DNA from: DATKFM01 sp963851215
GTDB lineage: Bacteria > Pseudomonadota > Alphaproteobacteria > Dongiales > Dongiaceae
Reading direction: 5' to 3'
NCBI GenBank assembly: GCA_963851215.1
Contig: CAWKOG010000021.1
Span: 62,001 to 126,000, forward strand
DNA length: 64,000 nucleotides
This document shows positions 9,173 through 17,791 of this stretch, piece after piece. Under the pieces are notes generated by a model. That model saw only the letters and a program-made list of their open reading frames with translations. It ran no database searches and was not told the DNA's origin. The number at the start of each line of letters is the position of its first letter. The stretch's first letter is position 1. The position numbers and the translations under genes are program-made.

Positions 9173-10036
9173 TCATGACTGCATCCCCAGATCCTTGGCA
9201 ACCTCCGGCGGCAAATCCTCCTCTTCCGCCTCGCCGAGATAGGCGCGGATGACGTTGGCGTCGGAGCGGATCTGCGCCGGCGTGCCGTCTGCGATCTTGC
9301 GGCCGTAGTCGAGCACGACGATATGGTCGGAGATCCCCATCACCACGCTCATGTCATGCTCGATAAGCAGGATGCCGATCTTCTGTTCGTCGCGGATGCG
9401 CAGCAGGAGCTGGTTCAACGCCGCGGATTCGTTGGCATTAAGGCCCGCCGCCGGTTCGTCGAGGCAGAGAAGTACCGGATCGGTACACATGGCGCGGGCG
9501 ATTTCCAGGCGGCGCTGGTCTCCATAGGGCAAGCTTGACGCCGGCCAGTCGGCCTTGGCGATAAGGCCAACGCGTTCCAACCAGTGGCGCGCGATTTCGA
9601 CGGCATCGCGCTCCGCCCGCCGGTAGGCGGCCAGGCCGAACAACCCCGCTACGCTGTACGCGGAAGCGCGCATCAGCTTGTTGTGCTGCGCGACCATAAG
9701 GTTCTCCAGCGTCGACATGCCGCCGAACAGGCGGATGTTCTGGAAGGTACGGGCGACATGGGCGATCTGCGAAATGCGGAAGCCGTCGAGCTGCTCCAGC
9801 AGAAAACTGCCGTGGGCGGCGTTCAGCGTGAGCCGGCCGACCGTCGGCTTGTAGAAACCGGTCAGGCAATTGAACACCGTCGTCTTGCCGGCGCCGTTCG
9901 GCCCGATCAGCGCGGTAATCAGGCCGGGCGGCGCTTCGAACGACACGTCGTCGATCGCCACCAGGCCGCCGAAGCGCATGGTCAGATGCTCGACGGCGAG
10001 TAGAGGTGCGCCATTCATGCCGGATGCCGCCGTCAT
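9173..10036 (-). CDS. livG: branched-chain amino acid ABC transporter, ATPase LivG
   Basis: The second LIV ATPase. Walker A GPNGAGKTT is at about residues 45-53, and the signature LPYGDQRRLEIARAM with its D/Q form is characteristic of LivG, followed by CLDEPAAGLN and LIEHDMSVVMG. Intact, 287 residues; an internal start at the second ATG (10018) is also plausible. The start overlaps the livM stop by 4 bases (ATGA), indicating translational coupling. Confidence 0.96.
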   Translation of the reverse strand: MTAASGMNGAPLLAVEHLTMRFGGLVAIDDVSFEAPPGLITALIGPNGAGKTTVFNCLTGFYKPTVGRLTLNAAHGSFLLEQLDGFRISQIAHVARTFQNIRLFGGMSTLENLMVAQHNKLMRASAYSVAGLFGLAAYRRAERDAVEIARHWLERVGLIAKADWPASSLPYGDQRRLEIARAMCTDPVLLCLDEPAAGLNANESAALNQLLLRIRDEQKIGILLIEHDMSVVMGISDHIVVLDYGRKIADGTPAQIRSDANVIRAYLGEAEEEDLPPEVAKDLGMQS

Positions 10037-11562
10037 TTTTTCTTGGTGTCCGGCGGCGGCCCGCCCGCCGGATGCAGACGGATCGTCGGCTCGCGATGCG
10101 CCAGCAAGCCACCCGGCCGCCAGATCATGATCAGCACCATGCCGATGCCGAAGGCGAGCATGCGGTACTCCGAGAGTTCGCGGAACATCTCCGGCAAGCC
10201 GATCAGGACGGTCGCGGCCAGCACGATGCCCACCTGGCTGCCGAGGCCGCCGAGCACGACGATCGCCAGGATGATCGCGGATTCCAGGAACACGAAGCTC
10301 TCCGGACTGATGAAGGCGTTGCGCACGGCGAAGAATGAGCCGGCGAAGCCGCCGAACATGGCGCCGACGGCAAAGGCCGTCAGCTTGGTGTTGGTCGGAT
10401 TGATGCCGAGCGCGCGGCAGGCCGTTTCATCCTCGCGCAAGGCCTCCCAGGCGCGGCCCAATGGCAGCTTGCGGATGCGCAGGGTGAAGAAGTTCACGGC
10501 CAGCGCGGCCAGGAGCACGAGGTAGTAGAGGAAGATGACCCGGTGATTGGGATTGTATTCGATGCCGAAGAACTTGCTGAAGCTGGTCACGCCTTCCGGA
10601 ACGTTGCGCTCCATCGGCAGGCCGAAGAAGCTGGCCCGCGGCACCTTGTTGATGCCGTTCGGACCACCTGTCAGCGATCGCCAATTGACGATGATGATGC
10701 GGATCATCTCGCCGAAGCCGAGGGTGACGATCGCCAGATAGTCGCCGCGCAAACGCAACACCGGAAATCCCAGCACCACGCCGAAGGTCGCCGCCAAGAG
10801 GCCCGCCAGCGGCAGGCACACCCAGAAGCTCCAACCGAGATAGACCGAAAGCATCGCATAGGTGTAGGCGCCGACCGCATAGAAGGCGACATAACCGAGA
10901 TCCAGCAGGCCGGCGAGACCGACGACGATATTCAGTCCCCAGCCGAGCATGATGTAGGTGATGACGATGGTGCAGATATCGATGATCTTCTTTTCCTGGG
11001 CCCGGTCGCCCAGCGGCAGCCAGGGCAGCGCAATGGCCAAGACGATCATGCCGACGCCGATCCAGGGCATGGCGCGCTGGATCGCGTCGCCGAAGTTCTT
11101 GCTGACGACAACTTCGCCGCGCGCCTGGGCGCGCAGCTTGCGTGTTTCCTGCGTCGAGCGCAGGAAAATAGCCACGGGGATAATCAGCGAGCCCCAATTG
11201 ATGATCATGGAGTTGAAGGGCAGGAATTCCCTCGGGATCACGCCCCATTCCTGCACCAGCAAAAGAAGCAGGAGCAACACGGACACGCCGCCGGCGACGA
11301 TGACACCGATCTGCGGCCGTCCTGCGCGCATCTGGCTGATCACCAGGCTGCCGACGAACACGCCGATCGTGGCGATGAAGACTTCCTTGTAGCGGGTAGT
11401 GAAATCCAGCACGCCCGTGCTGCTGACGGTTTCGATGCCGACGATCAGGGAAGCCAGCAGGAACGTAATGACGCCGGCGGCGACCGCCTGTTTCAGCATC
11501 TCCGGCGTCACCGCCGAAGCTTCTGCAGGCTTTGCCTGCGCGGCGTCCTGCATCAGCGCCAT
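10033..11562 (-). CDS. livM: branched-chain amino acid ABC transporter, permease LivM
   Basis: An intact inner-membrane permease of 509 residues. The LivM core starts near residue 165 and contains YIMLGWGLNIVVGLAG LLDLG and the cytoplasmic coupling motif EDETACRALGINPTNTKL. The N-terminal 150 residues add hydrophobic segments beyond the minimal LivM, as in many long alphaproteobacterial LivM proteins. It lies 3 bases downstream of livH and overlaps livG. Confidence 0.95.
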   Translation of the reverse strand: MALMQDAAQAKPAEASAVTPEMLKQAVAAGVITFLLASLIVGIETVSSTGVLDFTTRYKEVFIATIGVFVGSLVISQMRAGRPQIGVIVAGGVSVLLLLLLLVQEWGVIPREFLPFNSMIINWGSLIIPVAIFLRSTQETRKLRAQARGEVVVSKNFGDAIQRAMPWIGVGMIVLAIALPWLPLGDRAQEKKIIDICTIVITYIMLGWGLNIVVGLAGLLDLGYVAFYAVGAYTYAMLSVYLGWSFWVCLPLAGLLAATFGVVLGFPVLRLRGDYLAIVTLGFGEMIRIIIVNWRSLTGGPNGINKVPRASFFGLPMERNVPEGVTSFSKFFGIEYNPNHRVIFLYYLVLLAALAVNFFTLRIRKLPLGRAWEALREDETACRALGINPTNTKLTAFAVGAMFGGFAGSFFAVRNAFISPESFVFLESAIILAIVVLGGLGSQVGIVLAATVLIGLPEMFRELSEYRMLAFGIGMVLIMIWRPGGLLAHREPTIRLHPAGGPPPDTKKK

Positions 11563-11565
11563 TGT

Positions 11566-12513
11566 CTAGACCTTCTCGATTTCCGGCTTCCCGAGAAGCC
11601 CCGACGGCCGGAAGATCAACACGAGAACCAGAACGCCAAACGCGGCCACGTCCTTGTAGTCGGCGGCCACATAGCCGGAGAAGAATACCTCGATGAAGCC
11701 CAGCAACAGGCCGCCGAGCATGGCGCCGGGCAAAGAACCCACGCCGCCGAGCACCGCGGCGCTGAAGGCTTTAATTCCGGCGATAAAACCCATGCTGAAT
11801 TTGATGTTCTCGTAGTAGACGGTCACCAGAAGCCCGGCAACGCAGGCCAGCGCCGCTCCCATCACGAATGTAAGCGAAACAGTGCGATTGATGTTCACGC
11901 CGAGCAGCGACGCCATCTTCATGTCCTGTTCGCAGGCGCGCTGCTGGCGGCCCAGCGATGTGTGCTTGATCATCAGGGTGAAGCCGATCATCACCAAGAC
12001 CGTCACCAGCATAATGAGAATCTGCTTATCGGTGATCTGCGCAGTCAGCCCATCGACCTCGAGAAATACGAACGGCGGATTGAACTGACTTTCCGTGACC
12101 AGCGGTAGCGGCTTGCCCCGCGCCTCCTGCAGCAGGAGCACGGAATTCGACAGGATGATCGACATGCCGATCGCCGAAATCAGCGGCGCCAGACGACTCG
12201 ATCCGCGCAATGGTCGATATGCGATGCGCTCGACGCTCCAGCCATAGAGCGCCGTAAGCGCGACACCGATGACCAGCACGATCACCAGCGCCAGCGGCAC
12301 CCAGGTGATACCGAAAAATCCGAGAACCAGAAACAGGATCAGCGAGTGAAAGGCGCCGATCATGTAGATGTCGCCGTGAGCGAAATTGATCATGCCGATG
12401 ATGCCGTAGACCATCGTGTACCCGATGGCGATCATTCCGTAGACGGACCCAAGCGTCAGGCCGTTGATCACCTGCTGGATGAACGTGACCATTTCAGTCG
12501 TCATCGATGCCAC
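11566..12513 (-). CDS. livH: branched-chain amino acid ABC transporter, permease LivH
   Basis: An intact permease of 315 residues with the LivH pattern: INGLTLGSVYGMIAIGYTMVYGIIGMINFAHGD near the start, QRACEQDMKMASLLGVN as the ATPase coupling loop, and AVLGGVGSLPGAMLGG near the C-terminus. A second in-frame ATG at 12501 could be the true start. It is the second LivH-type gene of the cluster, 259 bases downstream of the extended one. Confidence 0.95.
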   Translation of the reverse strand: MASMTTEMVTFIQQVINGLTLGSVYGMIAIGYTMVYGIIGMINFAHGDIYMIGAFHSLILFLVLGFFGITWVPLALVIVLVIGVALTALYGWSVERIAYRPLRGSSRLAPLISAIGMSIILSNSVLLLQEARGKPLPLVTESQFNPPFVFLEVDGLTAQITDKQILIMLVTVLVMIGFTLMIKHTSLGRQQRACEQDMKMASLLGVNINRTVSLTFVMGAALACVAGLLVTVYYENIKFSMGFIAGIKAFSAAVLGGVGSLPGAMLGGLLLGFIEVFFSGYVAADYKDVAAFGVLVLVLIFRPSGLLGKPEIEKV

Positions 12514-12751
12514 CCTGTGGGAACGGCACGGGATTTCGCACGCCGGTGCGAACCGAAGGCCGCCGCTGATTCTAAGGCAAGGTCAGCAATGCTGTGCGGG
12601 TGGGGCGAATGGATCGCCGCCGCCAGTCCCCACGTCACGATGTCGACTCCCAAGCGTTGCCTCGGATTATTAGTCGTTCTTCTTGTCTTGACCCTATATT
12701 ATGGGGCGGGGCCGCATCGCAAGCCGAAAGTGGGTATTGTCTCCACACAAT

Positions 12752-12773
12752 GGAACCGTTTCAGAAACGTTCC
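12752..12773 (-). other. inverted repeat at the end of the extended livH gene
   Basis: GGAACCGTTTC (12752-12762) and GAAACGTTCC (12764-12773) form a near-perfect hairpin that touches the stop codon of the upstream gene. No U-tract follows on the minus strand, so it may be a weak terminator, an mRNA 3'-end stabiliser, or a regulatory dyad for livH. The rest of 12514-12772 shows no gene. Confidence 0.4.
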
Positions 12774-14149
12774 TAGGGCCGCTCGTCCGCTGTCTGGGAC
12801 CGCAGCGTGCCCAGCAGGCCGCCGGGACGCAGCAAGAGAATCAGCACCAGCAGCGCGAATACGGCGATATCCTTCCATTGCGAGCCGAGAAACGCCGCCG
12901 TGAAGCATTCGACCGCGGCGATGATCAGAGCACCCAGGAAGGCGCCGGGCAGCGAACCGATGCCGCCCACCAGTGCCGCGGTCAGCGCCTTGAAGCCGAT
13001 AAGCGTGCCCATATGGAAGTTGATCACGCCATATTGAAGCCCGGCGAACACGCCGCCGGCGCCGGCCAGGCCGCCTCCCATGACAAAGGTCAGGCCAATG
13101 ATCCTGTTGACGTCCACGCCGAGCAGCGCCGCCATCCGCGGATCCTGGGCGCAGGCGCGCTGGCTGCGGCCGAAGCTGGTGCGGCTGCTGAGCCGCCAGA
13201 GCAGCGCGCCGATGATCAGCGTGCCCAGGACAACCGCCAGATGACCCTTGCTTAAATAGACGTCAAAGCCATGTCCGGTGACGATGGGCCAGGTGGTCAG
13301 ATCCTTCGTCAGGAGATAGCGGGTCTTCGGACCCTGCAGCAGGCGCACGCTGTCCTTCATGGAAATCGAGAGGCCGATGGCCGCGATCAAGGCCGCTGTC
13401 GCCGGCATGCCCCGCATCGGCAGGAAGACAAGCTTATCCATCGCCCAACCGGCGGCGCCCATGATCACGCAAGCGCCGGCGCCGACCAGCAGCACAGCGG
13501 CGATGCCAGCCGATCCGAAATAGTACGCAACCACGATGGAAGCGATGTAGGCGGTAATGGCGCCAAGCATGTAAAGATCGCCGAAAGCGAAATTGATCAC
13601 CCGCGTGATGCCATAGACCAGGGTGAAACCGATGGCGATCAGCGCATAGACGCAGCCGAGATTGATGGCGTTGATCGTTTGCTGCAGCACGTAGAGGGCG
13701 CGGCCCTTTGCCGTATCCGTCTCCGGATCGAAGTCCTGCGGCTGATACTGTATGAGACGCAGCATCTTGTAGAGCTGCTGGATATCGTAGCGGCGCATCA
13801 CGCCGAACTCGCTGGAGTCCAGTTGCGTCATCTGCCAGGAGTCTTCGGCCGACTTCCGCGGCAGGAACCAGCAGATCATCCAGCCTTCCTCAATTGCGGC
13901 AGCGCCGGTCGACTCAGTTGCCATAGGCGCGCGCCAATCCAGCCGCACGCCGAAGGGCTGCGCCGCTCCTTGATCCTGAAGCGCGATGCTCACGCCCAGG
14001 GGCGCCTTCACGAAAGCCGGCATCAGCTCCTGACAGCGGCGCACGGCTTCTTCGTTGCCGGTCGCAGCCGCCTGCGCCAAGCGCGGATCGAGCGTGCAGA
14101 GGATGATCAGCACGGCAAGAGCAAGACAGCGCCCGGCGCCGCCGGCCAT
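12773..14149 (-). CDS. LivH-type ABC permease with an N-terminal signal peptide and periplasmic extension
   Basis: The C-terminal 300 residues are a LivH permease (INAINLGCVYALIAIGFTLVYG, QRACAQDPRMAALLGVD, ALVGGIGSLPGAFLGA). Ahead of it lie a signal peptide (about residues 1-28, ending AQA) and some 130 residues predicted to be periplasmic, with a Cys pair, a WMICWFLP segment and an acidic linker (QDFDPETDT). UrtB and some LIV permeases have comparable N-terminal extensions, but this one is not recognised. The ATG at 14149 (MAGGAGRCLALAVL) gives a proper signal peptide; an upstream ATG at 14200 lies inside the dyad-rich control region. It heads the LIV cluster and probably forms a heterodimer with LivM or LivH. 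Confidence 0.85.
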   Translation of the reverse strand: MAGGAGRCLALAVLIILCTLDPRLAQAAATGNEEAVRRCQELMPAFVKAPLGVSIALQDQGAAQPFGVRLDWRAPMATESTGAAAIEEGWMICWFLPRKSAEDSWQMTQLDSSEFGVMRRYDIQQLYKMLRLIQYQPQDFDPETDTAKGRALYVLQQTINAINLGCVYALIAIGFTLVYGITRVINFAFGDLYMLGAITAYIASIVVAYYFGSAGIAAVLLVGAGACVIMGAAGWAMDKLVFLPMRGMPATAALIAAIGLSISMKDSVRLLQGPKTRYLLTKDLTTWPIVTGHGFDVYLSKGHLAVVLGTLIIGALLWRLSSRTSFGRSQRACAQDPRMAALLGVDVNRIIGLTFVMGGGLAGAGGVFAGLQYGVINFHMGTLIGFKALTAALVGGIGSLPGAFLGALIIAAVECFTAAFLGSQWKDIAVFALLVLILLLRPGGLLGTLRSQTADERP

Positions 14150-14172
14150 GCCTGACCCGCGGCTTAGAACGG

Positions 14173-14227
14173 TGGGCTTGCATTGATGTGCAACCATCAA
14201 TAATAAAATAGATGGTTACAAAGCCCA
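14173..14227. promoter_or_regulatory. nested dyads in the divergent promoter region of the extended livH and the CGNR regulator
   Basis: Three perfect 7-bp inverted repeats overlap here: TGGGCTT (14173-14179) with AAGCCCA (14221-14227); ATTGATG (14182-14188) with CATCAAT (14195-14201); AACCATC (14192-14198) with GATGGTT (14211-14217). The stretch is AT-rich and lies between two divergent genes, so it is a likely operator/promoter, perhaps for the CGNR regulator next door. Confidence 0.6.
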
Positions 14228-14257
14228 AGGCAAATGCGCGTGCGGCCAGAAGCATCA

Positions 14258-14896
14258 ATGACACCGAAGAGCCGGGCCGGCAGCCTGCATCTGCTCGGCG
14301 GCCGGCTCTGCCTCGACTTCGCCAACACCACGAGCGGCCGCGGCGGGCCGCAGTGCCTGGAGCATCTCCATGAGTACAGCCACCTCCTGCAGTGGTGCCG
14401 ACATGCCGGCCTCCTCTCGGCCGCCCAGGCCAGCCGTCTCGCTCGTGCCGCCGCTCAAGCGCCGGCCAAAGCGGCCCGCGTCCTGCGGCAGGCCAAACAT
14501 CTGCGCGAAGTGATCTATTCCCTGGGCGTTGCCGTCAGCAGCGGCCGGTCCCCGGCGTCGGGACTTGCCGACCTGAACGGTGCCTTGGCCGCCGCCCAAG
14601 GGCGCCGGCAGATAGGGGCCTCAGCCGGCGGGTTTGCCTGGAAATGGCGGGCCGAACCGGCCGATCTCGGCTGGATGCTCGGGCCGATTGCCCTGTCGGC
14701 GGCCGAACTTCTGGTGCATTTGGACCGGCGGCGCCTCAAGCAATGCGCCGGCCTGCATTGCGGCTGGTTCTTCCTGGATGAAACCAGGAGCCGCACCCGA
14801 CGCTGGTGCGACATGCGGGTCTGCGGCGGCCGAGCTAAGACCCGCCGCTTCCGCCAGCGGCAGCGGCGCCGGGTTGGGTCCGCCGCAAAGTCGTGA
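14258..14896 (+). CDS. CGNR zinc-finger (ABATE domain) transcriptional regulator
   Basis: About 212 residues. The N-terminal LLGGRLCLDFANT is the start of the ABATE domain and the C-terminus is a CGNR-type zinc finger: CAGLHCGWFFLD, then WCDMRVCGGRAKTRRFRQR, giving four Cys ligands. The usual CGNR signature reads CGGR here. Family members are transcriptional regulators of unknown effector. The ATG at 14258 (MTPKSRAGSLHLLGG) fits family N-termini. The gene is 42 bases upstream of glutaryl-CoA dehydrogenase on the same strand, which suggests control of that pathway. Confidence 0.85.
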   Translation: MTPKSRAGSLHLLGGRLCLDFANTTSGRGGPQCLEHLHEYSHLLQWCRHAGLLSAAQASRLARAAAQAPAKAARVLRQAKHLREVIYSLGVAVSSGRSPASGLADLNGALAAAQGRRQIGASAGGFAWKWRAEPADLGWMLGPIALSAAELLVHLDRRRLKQCAGLHCGWFFLDETRSRTRRWCDMRVCGGRAKTRRFRQRQRRRVGSAAKS

Positions 14897-14938
14897 TAAG
14901 ACTGGTCAGCCCAATAAACCTTCGACCTGGAGTGATCC

Positions 14939-16180
14939 ATGAGCGCAGCCCAGAGCGCCGGCGCGGCCGCTTCGGCCGCCGGCAAGTCCGCCTCCCCGAC
15001 CAGCCGGGCGGAATTCCAATGGGAAGATCCCCTGTTGCTGGAGGATCAGCTCAGCGAGGATGAAAGGCTGATCCGCGACACCGCCCGGCAATACTGCCAG
15101 GACAAGCTGATGCCCCGGATCCTCGAGGCCAACCGGCACGAGAAGTTCGACCGCAGCATCATGAACGAAATGGGCGAACTCGGGCTGCTCGGTGCGACGA
15201 TCGACGGCTATGGCTGCTCCGGCGTGAACTATGTGTGCTATGGGCTGGTGGCGCGCGAGGTCGAAAGAGTCGATTCTGGCTACCGCTCGGCGATGAGTGT
15301 GCAGTCGAGCCTGGTCATGCATCCGATCCATGCCTATGGCACGGAAGCGCAGCGGCAGAAATACCTGCCGCGCCTGGCCAAGGGCGAGATCGTCGGCTGT
15401 TTCGGCCTGACCGAGCCCGACGCCGGCTCCGATCCCGGGGGCATGCGCACCCGCGCCCGCAAGGCCGACGGCGGCTATGTGCTGAAGGGATCCAAGATGT
15501 GGATCACCAACTCGCCGGTCGCCGACGTGTTCATCGTCTGGGCCAAGGACGATGCCGGCGACATCAGGGGTTTCATCCTGGAAAAGGGTATGAAGGGCTT
15601 GTCGGCGCCGAAGATCGAAGGAAAATTCTCGCTGCGCGCGTCGATCACCGGCGAAATCGTCATGGAAGACGTGTTCGTTTCCGAAGATCAGCTATTGCCC
15701 AACGTGAAGGGCCTGAAGGGGCCGTTCGGCTGCTTGAACAATGCGCGCTACGGCATCTCCTGGGGTGCCCTGGGTGCGGCCGAGTTCTGCTGGCACCAGT
15801 CGCGCAACTACACCCTGAACCGCAAGCAGTTCGGCCGGCCGCTGGCCGCCAACCAGCTGATCCAGAAGAAGCTGGCCGATATGCAGACGGAGATCACCCT
15901 GGGACTGCAGGCCTGCCTGCGTCTCGGCCGCCTCAAGGACGAAGGCCGTGCCGCGCCGGAGATGATCTCCATGCTGAAGCGCAACTCCTGCGGCAAGGCC
16001 CTGGATATCGCCCGCGCCGCCCGCGATATGCATGGCGGCAACGGCATTTCCGACGAATTTCATGTCATCCGCCATGTGATGAATCTGGAGGCCGTGAATA
16101 CCTATGAGGGCACGCACGACGTGCACGCACTCATCCTGGGCCGGGCGCAAACGGGAATTCAAGCGTTCTCCGGCGGCTGA
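14939..16180 (+). CDS. gcdH: glutaryl-CoA dehydrogenase
   Basis: A flavin acyl-CoA dehydrogenase that oxidises and decarboxylates glutaryl-CoA to crotonyl-CoA in lysine, tryptophan and aromatic catabolism. It is intact at 413 residues. It shows CFGLTEPDAGSDPGGM, KMWITNSPVADVF, RKQFGRPLAANQLIQKKLADM, and the C-terminal NTYEGTHDVHALILGRA with the catalytic Glu. The GYRSAMSVQSSLV segment holds the Arg that binds the glutaryl carboxylate, which separates this subfamily from ordinary acyl-CoA dehydrogenases. The RBS (CTGGAG) is upstream of the ATG at 14939. Confidence 0.95.
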   Translation: MSAAQSAGAAASAAGKSASPTSRAEFQWEDPLLLEDQLSEDERLIRDTARQYCQDKLMPRILEANRHEKFDRSIMNEMGELGLLGATIDGYGCSGVNYVCYGLVAREVERVDSGYRSAMSVQSSLVMHPIHAYGTEAQRQKYLPRLAKGEIVGCFGLTEPDAGSDPGGMRTRARKADGGYVLKGSKMWITNSPVADVFIVWAKDDAGDIRGFILEKGMKGLSAPKIEGKFSLRASITGEIVMEDVFVSEDQLLPNVKGLKGPFGCLNNARYGISWGALGAAEFCWHQSRNYTLNRKQFGRPLAANQLIQKKLADMQTEITLGLQACLRLGRLKDEGRAAPEMISMLKRNSCGKALDIARAARDMHGGNGISDEFHVIRHVMNLEAVNTYEGTHDVHALILGRAQTGIQAFSGG

Positions 16181-16390
16181 TCGCGGGGCGCCTGCTGCGG
16201 CAAATTTGAATCTTGCGGAACCCGGGCCAATTCGGCATGGATTACGCTTGTTACGGGCGTTGGCGCTGGGAACGCCGGCGCGCCGCGTTAGGGGGTTGGT
16301 TAACCTGCATTTGGGATGCCGCGGGGTGGCGTCCTGGTTGCAGGCTTGGGTTTGCTCAGGGGACTTGGTTTCAAGGGGCGTCTTCAAATC

Positions 16391-17365
16391 ATGGCAGCGA
16401 AAACTCGGCGGTTCAGTTCGACCGACATGGCGACTCTGCTCGGCCTGCCGGTGCTCACGGTGCTCGCCTGGGCCACGGCGGAGGGCAGCTGGAATCTTCT
16501 GGGAAATGCCTTTGCACCGATGGCCGCGCCCTTCTCCCTGACGTCTTCGAATCTGCCGCAATGCATCGGCTCCCTGCTCGAGCTGCGCGACGGCGCCGTC
16601 GGCGGCGCCCGTGTCCTGCGGAACGTCCTGGCGCATCAGGTCGAGGAAACGCTGCAACTGCTCGCCTGCCACCGCCCGGACGGGTGGCGGCCGACGACCG
16701 AATTGCGCGGCGCCCACAATCTGGTGAGCGCCCTGACCGCGGGGAACGGCGCCGTTCTATGGGTCGCCAATTCCGCCTTCGCCTCGCTGGCGGTGAAGAT
16801 GGCACTGCACGATGCGGGCTTCAAAGTGCATCACCTCAGCCATCCCCGCCACGGCTTCTCGCCCACGCAGTTCGGCATGCGGTGGCTAAATCCGATCAGA
16901 ACCAGGATCGAGGCGAGATATCTCGCCAGCCGCGCCGTGCTGCCGCTCAGCCACAATGCCGGACCCGTGCTGGCCCGCCTCGTCGACCGGCTCAAGGAGG
17001 GCGGCGTCGTCTCCGTGACGGCGCAGGCCACGTCGCTGCGGCCGATCGCGGTGTCATTCCTCGGCGGCACGTTGAACCTGGCGCCCGGCGCGCCGGGAAT
17101 TGCCCATCGCTCGGGCGCGGCACTGCTGCCTGTGTTCACGACCAGGGACGCCGTCGACCATCATACCGTCACGATCGAGCCCGCTCTGCCCATGCCGCGC
17201 GGTTTGCCGAAAGAGCACGCCTTCGCACATGCGGCGCAGGCGTTCGCGCAGCGGCTTGCGTCACAGGTGCGGAATGTCCCTGGCGGTTGGTTTGGCTGGC
17301 AGGATGCAAGCGATGCGCGAGTCAGCGCCAGCGAACCGATCAAACTCGGTGCGGCCGCGCAATAG
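16391..17365 (+). CDS. LpxL/HtrB-like acyltransferase (LPLAT superfamily), atypical active site
   Basis: About 324 residues. The second half has the HtrB-like pattern: ALHDAGFKVHHLS, LSHNAGPVLARLVDRLKEGG, GGTLNLAPGAPGIAHRSGAA LLPVFTTR, and a C-terminal VPGGWFGW. A hydrophobic segment lies near residues 15-35. The canonical H-x4-D/E motif, expected where the sequence reads LWVANSAFASLAVKMAL, is missing, so catalysis by the usual mechanism is doubtful. It may act in lipid A or surface lipid modification, or be a divergent paralogue. The ATG at 16391 was chosen as the start that best precedes the hydrophobic segment. It is monocistronic and ends at a strong terminator. Confidence 0.68.
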   Translation: MAAKTRRFSSTDMATLLGLPVLTVLAWATAEGSWNLLGNAFAPMAAPFSLTSSNLPQCIGSLLELRDGAVGGARVLRNVLAHQVEETLQLLACHRPDGWRPTTELRGAHNLVSALTAGNGAVLWVANSAFASLAVKMALHDAGFKVHHLSHPRHGFSPTQFGMRWLNPIRTRIEARYLASRAVLPLSHNAGPVLARLVDRLKEGGVVSVTAQATSLRPIAVSFLGGTLNLAPGAPGIAHRSGAALLPVFTTRDAVDHHTVTIEPALPMPRGLPKEHAFAHAAQAFAQRLASQVRNVPGGWFGWQDASDARVSASEPIKLGAAAQ

Positions 17366-17409
17366 TGCTGGTGCCGCCCGCTACTCCCAGCTGCAGCTAT
17401 CGCTGCAGA

Positions 17410-17455
17410 AAATCAAACGGGCGGCACCGATCCGGTACCGCCCGTTTTTGATTTT
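17410..17455 (+). terminator. intrinsic terminator, probably bidirectional
   Basis: ACGGGCGG (17417-17424) pairs with CCGCCCGT (17438-17445); the stem extends through AAATCAA and TTGATTT, and a TTTTTGATTTT run follows on the plus strand. It ends the acyltransferase transcript and could also stop minus-strand transcription from the small gene at 17549. Confidence 0.88.
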
Positions 17456-17548
17456 GCTGCTTCCGGACGCAGGTCAGACCGGAAGCCGCCTCAATGAATT
17501 TGGACCCAACGCGTGGAGCAGCGCCTTGGGACAGGCGCTGTCCGAAGT

Positions 17549-17638
17549 CTAGTGCATCGCCGCGGACAAAACGGCCAACCCAACCAGGAAGAATCCAGCA
17601 AAAAGGCCATAAGCAATCGGCATCATACGAGCATTCAT
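17549..17638 (-). CDS. 29-residue single-span membrane peptide
   Basis: A short frame of 29 codons preceded by a very strong ribosome binding site (GAGGAGGGG, 7 bases before the ATG). The peptide starts MNARMMPIAYG and continues with about 17 hydrophobic residues (LFAGFFLVGLAVLSAA) before ending MH. The strong SD, AT-rich upstream region, downstream terminator and hydrophobic profile support a real small membrane protein. No family is recognised. It stands alone between the acyltransferase and the iron alcohol dehydrogenase. Confidence 0.7.
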   Translation of the reverse strand: MNARMMPIAYGLFAGFFLVGLAVLSAAMH

Positions 17639-17725
17639 AATGTCCCCTCCTCACCTAGTGTCCAGCCCTACACCGGCTGCGGAATTGCTTAATTTCCGGA
17701 AAGGATAATAGCCAGTTAAGAAGTA

Positions 17726-17791
17726 AAACGCAAGCATACTTTCATATCTTGTTAAATATGTTGGATTTTATGCGGTTTATTGCTTGCGTTT
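17726..17791. promoter_or_regulatory. 11-bp inverted repeat pair upstream of the small membrane gene
   Basis: AAACGCAAGCA (17726-17736) and its exact complement TGCTTGCGTTT (17781-17791) are 44 bases apart in an AT-rich intergenic region (17639-17922) that otherwise shows no gene. The half-site centres are 55 bases apart, about five helical turns, which would suit two bound dimers or a looped complex. The nearest target is the 29-residue membrane peptide gene. Confidence 0.5.

Noticed and set aside
10543..12108. A 521-codon open frame on the plus strand opposite livM and livH
   Set aside because: Low-complexity, charged and antisense to well conserved permeases; a compositional shadow.
17519..17540. 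Hairpin CAGCGCCT-TGGGAC-AGGCGCTG
   Set aside because: No T-tract on either strand and close to the small peptide stop; may be a chance palindrome or processing site, but is not called a terminator.
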